This document shows positions 43,376 through 52,789 of a stretch of DNA of 64,000 nucleotides, piece after piece. Origin of the DNA: Dasypus novemcinctus (lineage: Eukaryota; Chordata; Mammalia; Cingulata; Dasypodidae); contig NC_080702.1 in assembly GCF_030445035.2 (NCBI RefSeq), positions 29,821,843-29,885,842 of the forward strand. The letters run 5' to 3'. The stretch's first letter is position 1, and every line of letters starts with the position of its first letter. Under the pieces are notes generated by a model, which was not told where the DNA came from, did no database searches, and was given only the letters and a program-made list of their open reading frames with translations. A program made the position numbers and the translations under genes.

Positions 43376-43394
43376 TTTTAAAAAACGATGCCAT

Positions 43395-43535
43395 TACCAT
43401 TTCATTTTTCCAAAACCCTGCAAGGCAGATATCATCCCCATGTTATAGATGAAGAAACTGAGGCAAGTAGAGGTGAACGAAACTGCCCCAAGTCACACAG
43501 CAGCTGCCGGAGAGGGGACTTGAGCCTCAGCTGCT
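43395..43535 (-). mobile_element. MIR SINE fossil
   Basis: CCCATGTTATAGATGAAGAAACTGAGGCA and CCAAGTCACACAGCAGCTGCC are the reverse MIR core. Confidence 0.85.
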
Positions 43536-44127
43536 GGCCTTGGGACCCTCCGGGCACGGGGCGGGGGGCTCAGGAGTCACCCCGACCTGTAAAGTCCACC
43601 CAGGAGGGGCCATCCATTTGGGCTGTGCCCTCGGCCCACCCTGAGTCCCACTGCCACCCTCCAGGGACCCAATTCAGCCACCAGGTCTTTCAGAGCTCGG
43701 GTACCTGCCGGCACCACCTTTCCCCCATCGGGAGTTATTAATAAAGGCTAATTAATATGTGTGTTCACAGGGCCAGCTGGGCAAAAAAAAAGTGGGAGAA
43801 ACAACTCAGCACCCTGCCGAGTCCCACAGCCCGGTCTGCCCAAGGCCAGCAGGGGAAACTGAGGCACGGGCGCGGCCGAGCAGTCTCCGCTCGCTCCAGT
43901 CTCAGCTTCCTCCTTGGTCTAAGGGGGACGAGAATTCCTTTTTTCAAAGACATGCTCGGAAGGGACTCCTCCAGCGTCTGGGCATGTAAAACTCTTTGTG
44001 CATATGCTGGGCAAAAGAAGGCAGGTGCCCGGGGGCCCCGGACGGCCGGGATCCCACTCGTGAAAATCCAGAATGGAGACGGAAGGAGGCCCGAGGCGCG
44101 GCTGTCTAGGGTTTGGGAGCGGAGGAT
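43536..44127. other. Unique sequence with an AT-core motif
   Basis: GC-rich non-repetitive DNA around a short AT block, GAGTTATTAATAAAGGCTAA and TTAATATG (43732-43758), which includes homeodomain-like TAATTA. No gene recognised. Confidence 0.4.
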
Positions 44128-44303
44128 GGAGAGGGTAGGAGGGTGCTAGCCAAAGCATACGGGCTCCCGCTCGAGGTGCTGAAAATGTTCTAAAATAGTG
44201 CGATGGCTGCACAACTCTGTGCTAAAAAACCCTGGAACTGTACACTTCCAACAGGCGCCTGGTCGGGTCGGCGAGCTGTCGATCAATAAAGCAATTTTTT
44301 AAA
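44128..44303 (+). mobile_element. L1 3' end
   Basis: GTGCTGAAAATGTTCTAAAATAGTG, GGCTGCACAACTCTGTG, CCTGGAACTGTACACTTCC and AATAAAGC near the end (about 44285) are standard L1 3'-terminal blocks. Confidence 0.75.
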
Positions 44304-44329
44304 AATGATCTTTTTATTTTTTTTAATTT

Positions 44330-44747
44330 TTGAAAATCTTATTTATTTTTTTTAAAGATTTATTTATATATTTCCCCCCTTTCCCCTCCTCCCACCCTGC
44401 TGTTTTTGCAGCTTGTGTTGTCCTTTCTTCTCATTTTCTCTCCTCTTGGATTCACCGGGATTTGATCCCGGGGGGACCTCTGATGGGGAGAGAGGTTCCC
44501 TGTCAATTGCGCCACCTCAGTTCCTGGTTTCTGCTGCGCTTCACCTTGACTCTCCCCTTGTCTCTCTTTTGATGCGTCATCATCTTCCTGTGTGACTCAC
44601 TTGCCCGGGCACTGGCTCGCCCCATGGGCACTGGCTCCCTGCGCGGGCATGCTTTCTCTTCTTTTTCACCAGGAGACCCCAGGAATCGAACCCAGGTCCT
44701 CCCATGTGGTAGGTAGAAGCGCTATGCCTTGAGCCCCCGTTGCTTCC
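44330..44747 (-). mobile_element. DAS SINE, variant form
   Basis: Same variant as 39460-39866 (GGGATTTGATCCCGGGGGG, CAATTGCGCCACCTCAG). The flanks CAATAAAGCAATTTTTTAAA and CAATAAAGTTATTTTTTAAA look like a TSD with two mismatches. Confidence 0.87.
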
Positions 44748-44829
44748 CAATAAAGTTATTTTTTAAAAAATAGCTCGTACGTAACTGGTTTTTGGTAGGT
44801 GTAAGTCCCTCCCTCTCCATGCCGGCCGA

Positions 44830-45420
44830 GAGGCGGCCTGCGGCCTTGTGCCTCAGTTTCCCCCTCCTGCCCATAAGGGGCGGTCAGGCCTCTGCTGCTT
44901 CCTCCAGGGAGATGCCAGGCCCCATAAGGGGCCAACCGCTGGCGGGTTACCCGGCCGGGGCGCCTCTGGCCTGACCTGGGGGGTGGCCAGGGAGCCCACC
45001 CCCCAGTAGCCTCCCGAAAAGAGGCGCTCGCCAAGCGTTCGCCGGCCCCTGCCGCGGAGCAGACGTCTCCGCGCCACTCGCCGCCGAGGAGCAGAAGGGA
45101 AAACAAAGACGCGCTGCCTGGCGCCAGCTCAGCGCAGACCCAAACAGGCGCGCGGCGGCTCAACGCGCCGGCGCGCCCAGGACACACACAGCCGGCCGCC
45201 CGCGCCCAGACGCCGGGGTGCGCCCTGGCGCGCCGCGGAGACCGCCAGGCGCGCGCCCCTGCACGGGGGCGCCCTTCAGGGACAGCGGAGGGGACAGACA
45301 CCAGCCCCCCCCCAGCCCCGGGAGCAGCCCGGGACCACCGATGGGGGGGCAGTTGGCAGCCACAGAGGCTCAGAGCGCCCCGGACGCCCACCGTGGGAAG
45401 CTGCTTGGTCCCGAGCTGCC
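44830..45420. promoter_or_regulatory. CpG-dense island
   Basis: Strongest CpG density of the window near 45010-45270 (CGCCGCCGAGGAGCAG, CGGCTCAACGCGCCGGCGCGCC, GGCGCGCCGCGGAGACC). No repeat recognised. The minus-strand frame of about 210 residues is alanine-, glycine- and arginine-rich and has no identifiable domain. It could be the promoter or first exon of an unidentified transcript. Confidence 0.6.
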
Positions 45421-45734
45421 TTCCCTGGCTGCCCTCGCTCCGTTCCCAGCCATCGTCTTGCCCCTAGAACTCAGGTCCTGGGGTTGGGGTCCGCCTGGGG
45501 GGCGGCCCGGGCTCCCGGAGGGAATCGTGAGATGGGCACAAGGGCAGACATTCAGAAGGGGGTTTCAGCCGCCTGAGGGTATCTGGCAAGGTCTGGGGGG
45601 GGGGGCGGGTTTGGCGGTCACTTCTGGGCTTGGGAGACGCGGCTGGCACCTGACACTGTCCACCGTGCCGGAGGCATCGCCTGCCACCACCGCCACAGGA
45701 ATGACCTGGCCCGAAAGTCAATAAGGGCCTGCTC
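45421..45734. other. Unique GC-rich sequence
   Basis: Downstream shoulder of the CpG island, with a G-run at about 45594-45604. No gene recognised. Confidence 0.35.
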
Positions 45735-46048
45735 TGGGAAGCGGAGGTGACTCGAGCAGTTGGGCCCCCGCCTACCACACATGGAAGGTCCCGGGTTCGG
45801 TTCCCGGTGCCTCCTAAGGAAGATGAGCGAGACGGCGAGCTGATGCAACGGGAGTATGCAACGAGGAAACACAACAAGCGGGGAGCGGAGGTAGCTCGAG
45901 CACCTGCCTACCGCATGGGAGGTCCCAGGTTCGGTTCCCGGTGCCTCCTAAAAAAGAAGACGAGCAGACGACGAACAGACACAGAGAAGACAGCGAGCAC
46001 AAACAACGAGGGGGAGAAAGAAAGAAAAGAAATCTTAAAAAAGAGAAA
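45735..46048 (+). mobile_element. DAS SINE, dimeric form
   Basis: Two modules, each with GGGTTCGGTTCCCGGTGCC or GGTTCGGTTCCCGGTGCC. Imperfect flanking repeat AAGGGCCTGCT and AAAGGACCTCCT. Confidence 0.87.
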
Positions 46049-46097
46049 GAAAAAAGGACCTCCTGAGGAAACGGGGGGGAAGGTGGCTGAAGGGGCG

Positions 46098-46195
46098 ATT
46101 TTGCACCTCTGGGCACAAAGGGGGGATGTCTGGAGATATATTGGGTGGCCACGACCGGGGGTGGGGGTGCTACTGGCATTGAGTGGGGAGATGTC
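46098..46195 (+). mobile_element. MER5A-like hAT MITE fragment
   Basis: GGGCGATTTTGCACCTCTGGG, GATGTCTGGAGATATATTGGG and GGGGGTGCTACTGGCATTGAG are in MER5A order. Confidence 0.75.
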
Positions 46196-46537
46196 AGGGG
46201 TGTCCCCAAACGCCCTCCCGAGCCCGGGTGTCAGGAACGTCGAGGGTGAGATGCCCTGAAACAGCAGGGACGCACCTGCGCACACCTGGGCTCACTCCCA
46301 CCTCCCACCCCCACGTGGGGGCAACGAGCTCCCCGCAAGCACCACGGCCAGACGAGGCCACACGGTGCTTTCCAGGCAGTGTCGGGCCACAGCTATGCCC
46401 CGCATGCCAGGCCCTTGCGCCCGGAAAAAGGAGGGCACAGGCCGGGCGCCTCCCTCCGTGCCAGAAGGACCACGGGCCGCGGGCGCCGAGCAGGCTGCTC
46501 GGGCAAATCCACAGGAGCGAGGAGGCGGCTCGGCGGG
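46196..46537. other. Unassigned GC-rich sequence
   Basis: No repeat or gene recognised. Confidence 0.35.
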
Positions 46538-46625
46538 CGTCAGGCCCGTTTTACAGATGAGGATACTGAGTCCAGGGGGGGAAAACTGGTGCCCGGTGAC
46601 CCAGCGGGACCCTGTGGTCTACACG
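46538..46625 (-). mobile_element. MIR SINE fragment
   Basis: CCCGTTTTACAGATGAGGATACTGAG is the reverse MIR core, followed by a GTGACCCAGCGGG-type block. Confidence 0.75.
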
Positions 46626-46737
46626 TGGAAAGGCCCAGAAGGCTGGCAGGTCGGGGAGGACATCTGCCTCCCAAAGGGGTTCCACTGTCATTTTGGGTAA
46701 CTAAGAAATCCATTTAAATGTTTTAAAATTATGATTG

Positions 46738-47136
46738 CGTTATTGTGACTCCAGCAATGGAAGAAATTATATCATTGACGTGGAGACGGTGGCCACGGGA
46801 GGTGCTGAGGGCAGGGAGAGGGAGGAAGAGATGTGATGTGGGGGCATTTGGGGACTTGGAGTTGTCCTGAATGATATTGCAGGGACAGATGCAGGACATT
46901 GTATATCCTAACACAGACCACTGAATGGACTGGGGGAGAGTGTGAACTACAATGTAAACCATGATCCATGTGGTGCAGCAGTGCTCCAAAATGTATTCAC
47001 CAAATGCAACAAAGGTGCCACGATGATGAAAGAGGTTGTTGATGTGGGAGGAGTGGGGGGGGAGGGTATGTGGGAACCTCTTATATTTTTTATTGTAACA
47101 TTTTGTGTGCTTTATGTGCCTTTAAAAAAAGATAAT
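46738..47136 (+). mobile_element. L1 3' end, 5'-truncated
   Basis: Lineage L1 3' end with TSD AAAATTATGATTG/AAAATTACGATTG (46725-46737 and 47137-47149), one mismatch. It splits an older L1 3' tail that continues to about 47240. Confidence 0.88.
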
Positions 47137-47149
47137 AAAATTACGATTG

Positions 47150-47240
47150 TGAGCGCAAGGTGTCGGTGGAGGGGCGAGGGATGGGAATTCCGCACGTGCT
47201 GCACGATTGTGTTGTAAGCTCACAGGTTCTCTAATAAAAG
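47150..47240 (+). mobile_element. L1 3'-terminal fragment
   Basis: GTGAGCGCAAGGTGTCGGTGG...TGTTGTAAGCTCACAGGTTCTCTAATAAAA, the same 3' end type as 26270-26349. Confidence 0.65.
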
Positions 47241-47574
47241 TGGGAAGAAGAAATGTGATGTGGGGACATTTTCAGGACTTGGAGTTGTCCTGGGTGGTGC
47301 TGCAGGGACAGATGCTGGACACTGTGTGTCCTCCCATGGCCCACTGGGTGGACTGGGGGACAGTGTCAACTATAATGTGGACCATTGACCACGAGGTGCA
47401 GTGGTGCTCAGAGATGTATTCACCAAGTGCAATGAATGTCTCATGATGATGGAGGAGATCGTTGTTATGGGAGGAGTGGGGTGAGGGGGGTGGGGGGTAT
47501 ATGGGGACCTCATATTTTTTTAATGTAACATTTTTTAAAAAAGACAAATATATATATATACACACACACACACA
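47241..47574 (+). mobile_element. L1 3' end with (TA)n(CA)n tail
   Basis: GATGTGGGGACATTTTCAGG, CACTGTGTGTCCTCCCATGG and TTTTTTTAATGTAACATTTT, ending in an A-rich tail that runs into (TA)n then (CA)n at 47548-47574. Confidence 0.78.
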
Positions 47575-47918
47575 GGGGAGTGGACGTGGCTCAAGTGGTT
47601 GAGCACCTGCCTCCCACATGGGAGGTCTCAGGTTCAGTCCCTGGTGCCTCCTAAAAACAAACAAACAAAAACAACCAGCAGACAAATGAAAGAATCAACT
47701 TAGGGCAGCCGATCTGGCTCACTGCTTGAGCCCTGGCTTCCCATACTTGAGGTCTCAGGTTCAATTGCCGGCCCCAGTACCCCTAAAAAATACAAAATAA
47801 AAATTAAAAAAAATATGTAGTTAAACAAAAATGATGGATGAGCAGGCATAGCTCTGGTTGAGCGCCTGTTTCACATGTCTGAGGCCCTGGGTTCAATCCC
47901 CAGTACCTCCTTTAAAAA
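47575..47918 (+). mobile_element. Three DAS SINE monomers in tandem
   Basis: Copies at 47575-47695, 47702-47800 and 47838-47918, same orientation, each after the A-rich tail of the previous one. The last has GGGTTCAATCCCCAGTACC. Confidence 0.87.
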
Positions 47919-47925
47919 AGAAAAA

Positions 47926-48012
47926 ATATGGAGGGTATGTTAAGAGTTCGCCGTACGGGTTTTTGCATTATTTTTACAACTGTCCTATAAGCTCGAAACC
48001 CTTTCAAAAGAA
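47926..48012 (+). mobile_element. L1 3'-terminal fragment
   Basis: Contains TGCATTATTTTTACAACTGTCC and CCTTTCAAAAGAACCCG, a diverged L1 terminal block. Confidence 0.5.
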
Positions 48013-48545
48013 CCCGTTTTTAAAAATGATTATTGTGGCAAAATACGCGTAACGTCACAGTGGACCGTTGTCACCATTTTAGAGCGTGCCATTCAGTGGC
48101 ATTGCGTTTGCAACGTTGGGCAATCACTACCTCTTGTCTAGTTCCAGAACTTTCTCATCACCCCCTAGCGCCCACACCCTATCCCCCTCCCTCAGCCCCT
48201 GGCAACCGCTGCTCTGCCTTGTGCCTCTTCCGGACGCCTCCTGCAGGCGGAATCCTGCAGTCCGGGGCCTGTCTTCTGTCTTGGACGTTTTCCCACGTTG
48301 CCGCCTGTGGCAGAACGTCCATCCTTTTGACAGCTGAATAATATTCCACTGTCTGGAAAAACCACGCCTTGTTTATCCGTTTGCCAGCTGAGGGACACTC
48401 GGGTGGCTTGTACCTGTTGTCCCTTGTGAATAACGTTGCTATGGACATACAAGCATCTCTGGGTGTCCCGTCCTCATTTCTTTCGAGAATATTCCTAGGA
48501 GTGGAATGACTGGGACGTAGGGTACTTCTTTGTTTAACTTTTTGG
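48013..48545 (-). mobile_element. Old L1 3' fragment
   Basis: GCCATTCAGTGGCATTGCG, CCAGAACTTTCTCATCACCCC, CAGCTGAATAATATTCCACTG and GTGAATAACGTTGCTATGGAC are reversed L1ME-like 3'-UTR blocks. Confidence 0.8.
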
Positions 48546-48574
48546 AGCAGCGCTAAAATATTTCTAAAACGGGC

Positions 48575-48672
48575 CGACTCTGGAAACAGGCCCGAGGCTC
48601 TGGCGTCGCCACTCTCTGGCTGTGTCAACTTGGGCGAGACCCAGCCTCAGTTTCCCCACGTGTAAAACGCAG
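48575..48672 (+). mobile_element. MIR SINE fragment
   Basis: GGCTGTGTCAACTTGGGCGAGAC and CCTCAGTTTCCCCACGTGTAAAA are the MIR core. Confidence 0.8.
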
Positions 48673-48879
48673 ACTTGTCCATTCCCCGTTCCACAGGGGA
48701 GCGCTGCAGACCTAGATAGGTTTCGGGGAGGACGTGCCCGTGGTATGCCCCCCCCCACGAGGCTGGCCGCTTAACTACTTTTGTGGGGGACAAGCGGGGG
48801 GGGGCAGGAGCCCTCGACGCCCCCTCCCTTCTGCCCAGTTTCTCCATGTGAGCAAAAAAATCCTCCAACCAGGACACGA

Positions 48880-49260
48880 AACCCGAGGCAGGGTCCCAGG
48901 GCTTGGCGTCCAAATCCGGGGCGAGGGGCTGCCCCCGAGGTGGGGGAGCGGGGAGTGGGGGGGGAGGGCTCCATCTGGCAGCGCCCCCCGCCCCCCCCCC
49001 CCCCCCGCGGCCCCGGCCTCCCCAGCTCCGCCTCGGCCGCCGCAGCGCGGGGAGCGAGCGCCACCTGTGGGCCGCCGCGGGAAGTGCGGGCGCCTCCCGG
49101 GAAGGCGGGTGGGCGCGCTCCCCCCACCCCGCCCCCGTTTCTCTACCCCCCCCCCCACCCAGGACATCTGGGGCCCGGGGAGAAGCCCCCGCCTGCGCAA
49201 TTCTCCGCCACGCCCGGGTTTCGCCGACCGCTGGCCCCGCACCCAACTCGCCCTGTCGGT
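48880..49260. promoter_or_regulatory. CpG-dense island with poly(C)
   Basis: Dense CpG (GCTCCGCCTCGGCCGCCGCAGCGCGG, CGGGAAGGCGGGTGGGCGCG) with a long C-run near 48989-49006 and another near 49147-49157. No known repeat inside. Frames on all strands are open (up to 252 residues) and disagree with each other, so I call no gene. Confidence 0.55.
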
Positions 49261-49640
49261 CTATTCAGCCAGGAAGCATTTATGGAGCACCGACTGTGTG
49301 CCGCGCTGGGTTCTGGGCACCCCGCAGGAATTCCCCGTCCCTTTGGAAGCTCGCGGCCTTGGGGGGGCGGGCCCAGACCGGGAAGGAAGCCACAAGCCTG
49401 GCAGCCCACTGCTGGTGGTGATAAGTATTCTGAGGGAGGAAGTAAACAGAGGGTTGTTATCTAGAGCTGCTGGAGAGAGAAGGGTGCTCTAGATCCAGCC
49501 TTTTGCGGGCGGGGTCCCAGGCTCATCAGGACTCAGAGGAAGGTAATGGGGGGACGCAGCAAGTGCAAAGGTCCTGGGGCAGAAGGAGGCTGGTGGTGGA
49601 GGACGAGAAGGAAGGCCAGGGGGGCCACAGCTGATGGGGG
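49255..49640 (-). mobile_element. L2 fossil fragments
   Basis: TATTCAGCCAGGAAGCATTTATGGAG and CCGACTGTGTGCCGCGCTGGG, then (49555-49600) AAGTGCAAAGGTCCTGGGGCAG, are reversed L2 blocks. Confidence 0.65.
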
Positions 49641-49661
49641 AGGGCAAGGTCCCTTTTTATT

Positions 49662-50178
49662 TTTTCTCTCTTTATTATTATTATTTTTAATGTTACATTA
49701 AAAAACTACAAGGTTCCCCGATACCCCACCCCCCTCACCTCACTCCTCCCACCTCAACAACCTCTTTCATCATCGTGGCACATTCTTTGCATTTGGTGAA
49801 TACATTTTGGAGCACCGCTGCACGGCATGGATGATAGTTTACATTATAGTTGACTCTCTCCCCCAGTCCATTCAGTGGGTTATGGCAGGATATAGAATGT
49901 CCTGCATCTGTCCCTGCAGCACCACCCAGGACAACTCCAAGTCCCGAAAATGCCCCCACATCACATCTCTTCTTCCCTCTCCCTGCCCTCAGCAGCTCCT
50001 GTGGCCACTTTCTCCACATCAAATGCTACATTTTCTTCCATTACTAGTCACAATAGTTCCATAGTAGAATACCAGTAAGTCCACTCTAATCCACACTCTG
50101 TTCCTCCATCCTGTGGACCCTGGGATGGCGATGTCCACTCCCCCTGTAGATCGAGAGGGGGCTTAGATCCCACCCTTT
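49662..50178 (-). mobile_element. L1 3' end, 5'-truncated
   Basis: Antisense lineage L1 3' end: TAATGTTACATTAAAAAAC, TTTCATCATCGTGGCACATTC, TCGAGAGGGGGCTTAGATCC. Confidence 0.86.
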
Positions 50179-51464
50179 TTGAAGACAAATACAGCCCCTG
50201 GGGAGTGGTCTCCAAAGAGCAGGAGCTGAAGAGAGGACCCCTCCCCGAGCCCTCTGCTACCTCCAGCTCCCCGCAGACACTGCCTTCTCACCCCACTTCT
50301 TTCCTACCCCACCAACAGGCTGGGACCGGGCACGCTGTCCCCCGACTCAGGAGAAGCCCCCTCCCCACTTCCCCTCTGAGCCTGGGGACTCAGTGACACG
50401 GCCGAGTCACACGTACAGGGGAGGGGGATGGACGCGGTGACTGTCACGGGTCTGGGGTGGCGGGGCCAAGAAGTGGCAGCAGGTGGTGTGTTGGGGGGTG
50501 CGGGGGGGGGGCTGGATTGATGGGAAAGGGGCTGAAGGTCGTTTCCCCGCCAGCTGCTCCGCGCCAGGCACCCCATGAAATGGTGGGTGGGGGGCCAGCT
50601 CTGTGCAGCAAAGCCCCTCCCCCATCGCGTCCCCTCCCCCCAGGGTGCCCCCTCCCCGGGAGATCTTGGGGAGCCTCACAGCCAGGCTGGCTCCGGGGAC
50701 AAAGGCTTGACTCAGCGTTTAGGGACAGTCCAAGCCCAAGGGTCTCTCTGCCTCAGTCAGCCCCGGGTGGGGCGGGGTCTGTGATGAGCACCCCACCAGA
50801 GAGGGGCATCCTGCCCATTGCCCCAGGGGGCTGGCAGGTGCCCCATTTGGGGCTGGGGTCTCTGCTTCAGCTCCCCTCCTCCAGAGAACAAAAGCCCCCA
50901 AAGCTGTCACCGGCCCCCTAGCCCGGTCACCGGCCCCCTGGCCTGGTCCCCGGCCCCCTGCCTTCCTGCCACCCAAGAGCAAAGCTCCCATGTGCGGCCG
51001 ACATCCCCAAAAGAGGGGACCCAGGGATGGCTTAGTCCTCAGGGCTCTGCCCCCCCCCCTCCAGAGGCCAGGGTGTCTCGCTCAGCCCCGGAAGGAGGGG
51101 GCACCCCCGGGTTCCCCCAGCATGGCTTCCCCGGGGGGGCCTGCCTGGCTCCTGCCGAGGGGGGGCCTCCTGGCGCTCCTAATGATGGTTTCAGAGGCAC
51201 AGGCTTAATTACCGCCTTCTGAAGAGTTAATTACCCCTCCTCGGTGCAGAATTCTCCCGCCTGGGAGAGAACCAAAATATTTCCCCTCCGCTCTGCCCCT
51301 CCCTTCCACTCCTTATTGTTGCTGTTCCCGGTTTCCTTGCACGGAGGGAAGGGTCGGGCTGGGTGGGGAAGGCTGCACCCACCCATCAGTCCTGAGAGGA
51401 CCCAATTTCTGGGTCCGAACGCAGGCAAGGGCTGAATTCAGAGGAGGGGAGAGGGAGAATCCCT
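50179..51464. other. GC-rich unique DNA with homeodomain-like cores
   Basis: Non-repetitive. A short triplication of a CACCGGCCCCCTGGCC-like unit lies at about 50905-50965. At 51178-51234 there is CCTAATGATGG and two TTAATTAC cores (51205-51212 and 51227-51234) in otherwise GC-rich DNA, resembling a cluster of homeodomain sites. No gene recognised. Confidence 0.4.
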
Positions 51465-51545
51465 GGATGGCTGGAGCAAGCCAGGAAGCCTTCCTGGAAG
51501 AGGCGGGCAAGGCCCTGGTCTCAAGATCTCAAGTCACGCCCCGCA
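51465..51545 (-). mobile_element. L2 fragment, possible
   Basis: AGGAAGCCTTCCTGGAAGAGGCGGGC resembles reversed L2. Short and diverged. Confidence 0.4.
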
Positions 51546-51799
51546 GCTCCTAAAATCCTATCTTGGGGAAAGAGGAAGGGATGGGTAGGGATTTGGGGGG
51601 CTCTCTCTGGGGCCTGTGAAATTGGGGTCCTTCTCTCCCTGGGCAAAGCCGCAAAGTGCCAGACACCAACCCGGGAACGGCTGCCCCTGGCCAGAGGGAG
51701 CCCCGGAGGGTGCCACGGCGAGGGTGGCGCCAAGCCCCGCTCTTCCGTCCTTTTCCCCTCCAACACCCTCTGCCTGCCTCCCTGCCTTTACCCCCCCAC
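51546..51799. other. Unassigned GC-rich sequence
   Basis: No feature recognised. Confidence 0.3.
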
Positions 51800-51967
51800 A
51801 CACACGCTGAACACCTCAGGCCTTTGCTGCTTGCCCTTCCCTGTGCCAGGCTTACCTCCCCGCTGATGAGGGGAGACGTTTTCACCCTAAAATGCCTCCT
51901 CCTCCAGGGAGCCTTCCCTGACCACCCAAGAACCACCTTGCGGATTCTCCAGCCCATCCTGCGTTTA
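51800..51967 (+). mobile_element. L2 fossil fragment
   Basis: CTCAGGCCTTTGCTGCTTGCCC, TGCCTCCTCCTCCAGGGAGCC and TTCCCTGACCACCC are sense L2 3' blocks. Confidence 0.75.
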
Positions 51968-52110
51968 CCCCTCTGAGAAATGGCTTTGCTCTCATCCTGG
52001 CTGGGTGGCGTGCCTCAGTTTCCCCATCTGTAAAATGGGGGTGATGACGGTACCCCCCTCAGAGGGCTGTGGGAGAATGAAGGAAAGACCAGGGAAAGGA
52101 CTGAGCACAG
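51968..52110 (+). mobile_element. MIR SINE fossil
   Basis: GTGCCTCAGTTTCCCCATCTG, TAAAATGGGGGTGATGACGG and TGTGGGAGAATGAAGG follow MIR order. Confidence 0.85.
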
Positions 52111-52789
52111 GGTCAGGGGGTTTTCCGGACTAGAAACCTTCTTTTTGAAAAAAACTTCACACATAGGGTGGTACCAATCCGAAGTCAAAGGTGCTAAGAT
52201 TTGGAAGGTCCTTTCGCCCTATCACAATCTCAGAGGAGTAAGGGGTGAGCTCTGGGGACCCCCCGGTCCCCCACCGCAGCTTTCTAAAACGGTAACTCCC
52301 AATCTTGGCAATTACATATATGATACTGAGGAATAAAGTTTTCTAAGTTGTTTCTTTTTTTTTTTTTTTTTTTTTGCGGGAGGGGAAAAGGTCCTAAAAT
52401 GCCCCCTGGTATGTGGCAATCTGACCCTAAAATGACCTAAGTTAGAACTTCCTACAGAGCTTGGGTAGTTGCATTTTTGTCCTGTACAGGGTAATAAATT
52501 ACATCAATAGACTCATTCCACTAAGTCTGACGCAAGGCACTCAAAATTTTAAAAAGGCTCAATCTTTTCTTTTAATGAAATAAACAAACCCCCGAGCAAA
52601 CGCTCTTGTTAATTATCTGAAGTCGCATTGTAGATTTTCTATTTCTTGCCCCACACAAACTATTTTGGCATGATGAGCTCTTTTCTAAAATTAGGCTGAT
52701 TTCAAATTTTAAAAATCTTGTAGAATAGTATCGTTTTTTGGCCATGTTTATTTTCTACTATTTTTTAACAATTCCATATTGTTGACACG
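52111..52789. other. AT-rich unassigned segment
   Basis: About 680 bp that I cannot match to the repeats in this window. It contains AATAAA (52331-52336), a 21-T run near 52352-52374 and no long frame. It could be an old 3' end or a unique non-coding region. Confidence 0.35.

Noticed and set aside
44756-45391. 211-residue minus-strand frame in the CpG island
   Set aside because: Alanine-, glycine- and arginine-rich composition expected from CpG-dense DNA. The opposite strand is also open.
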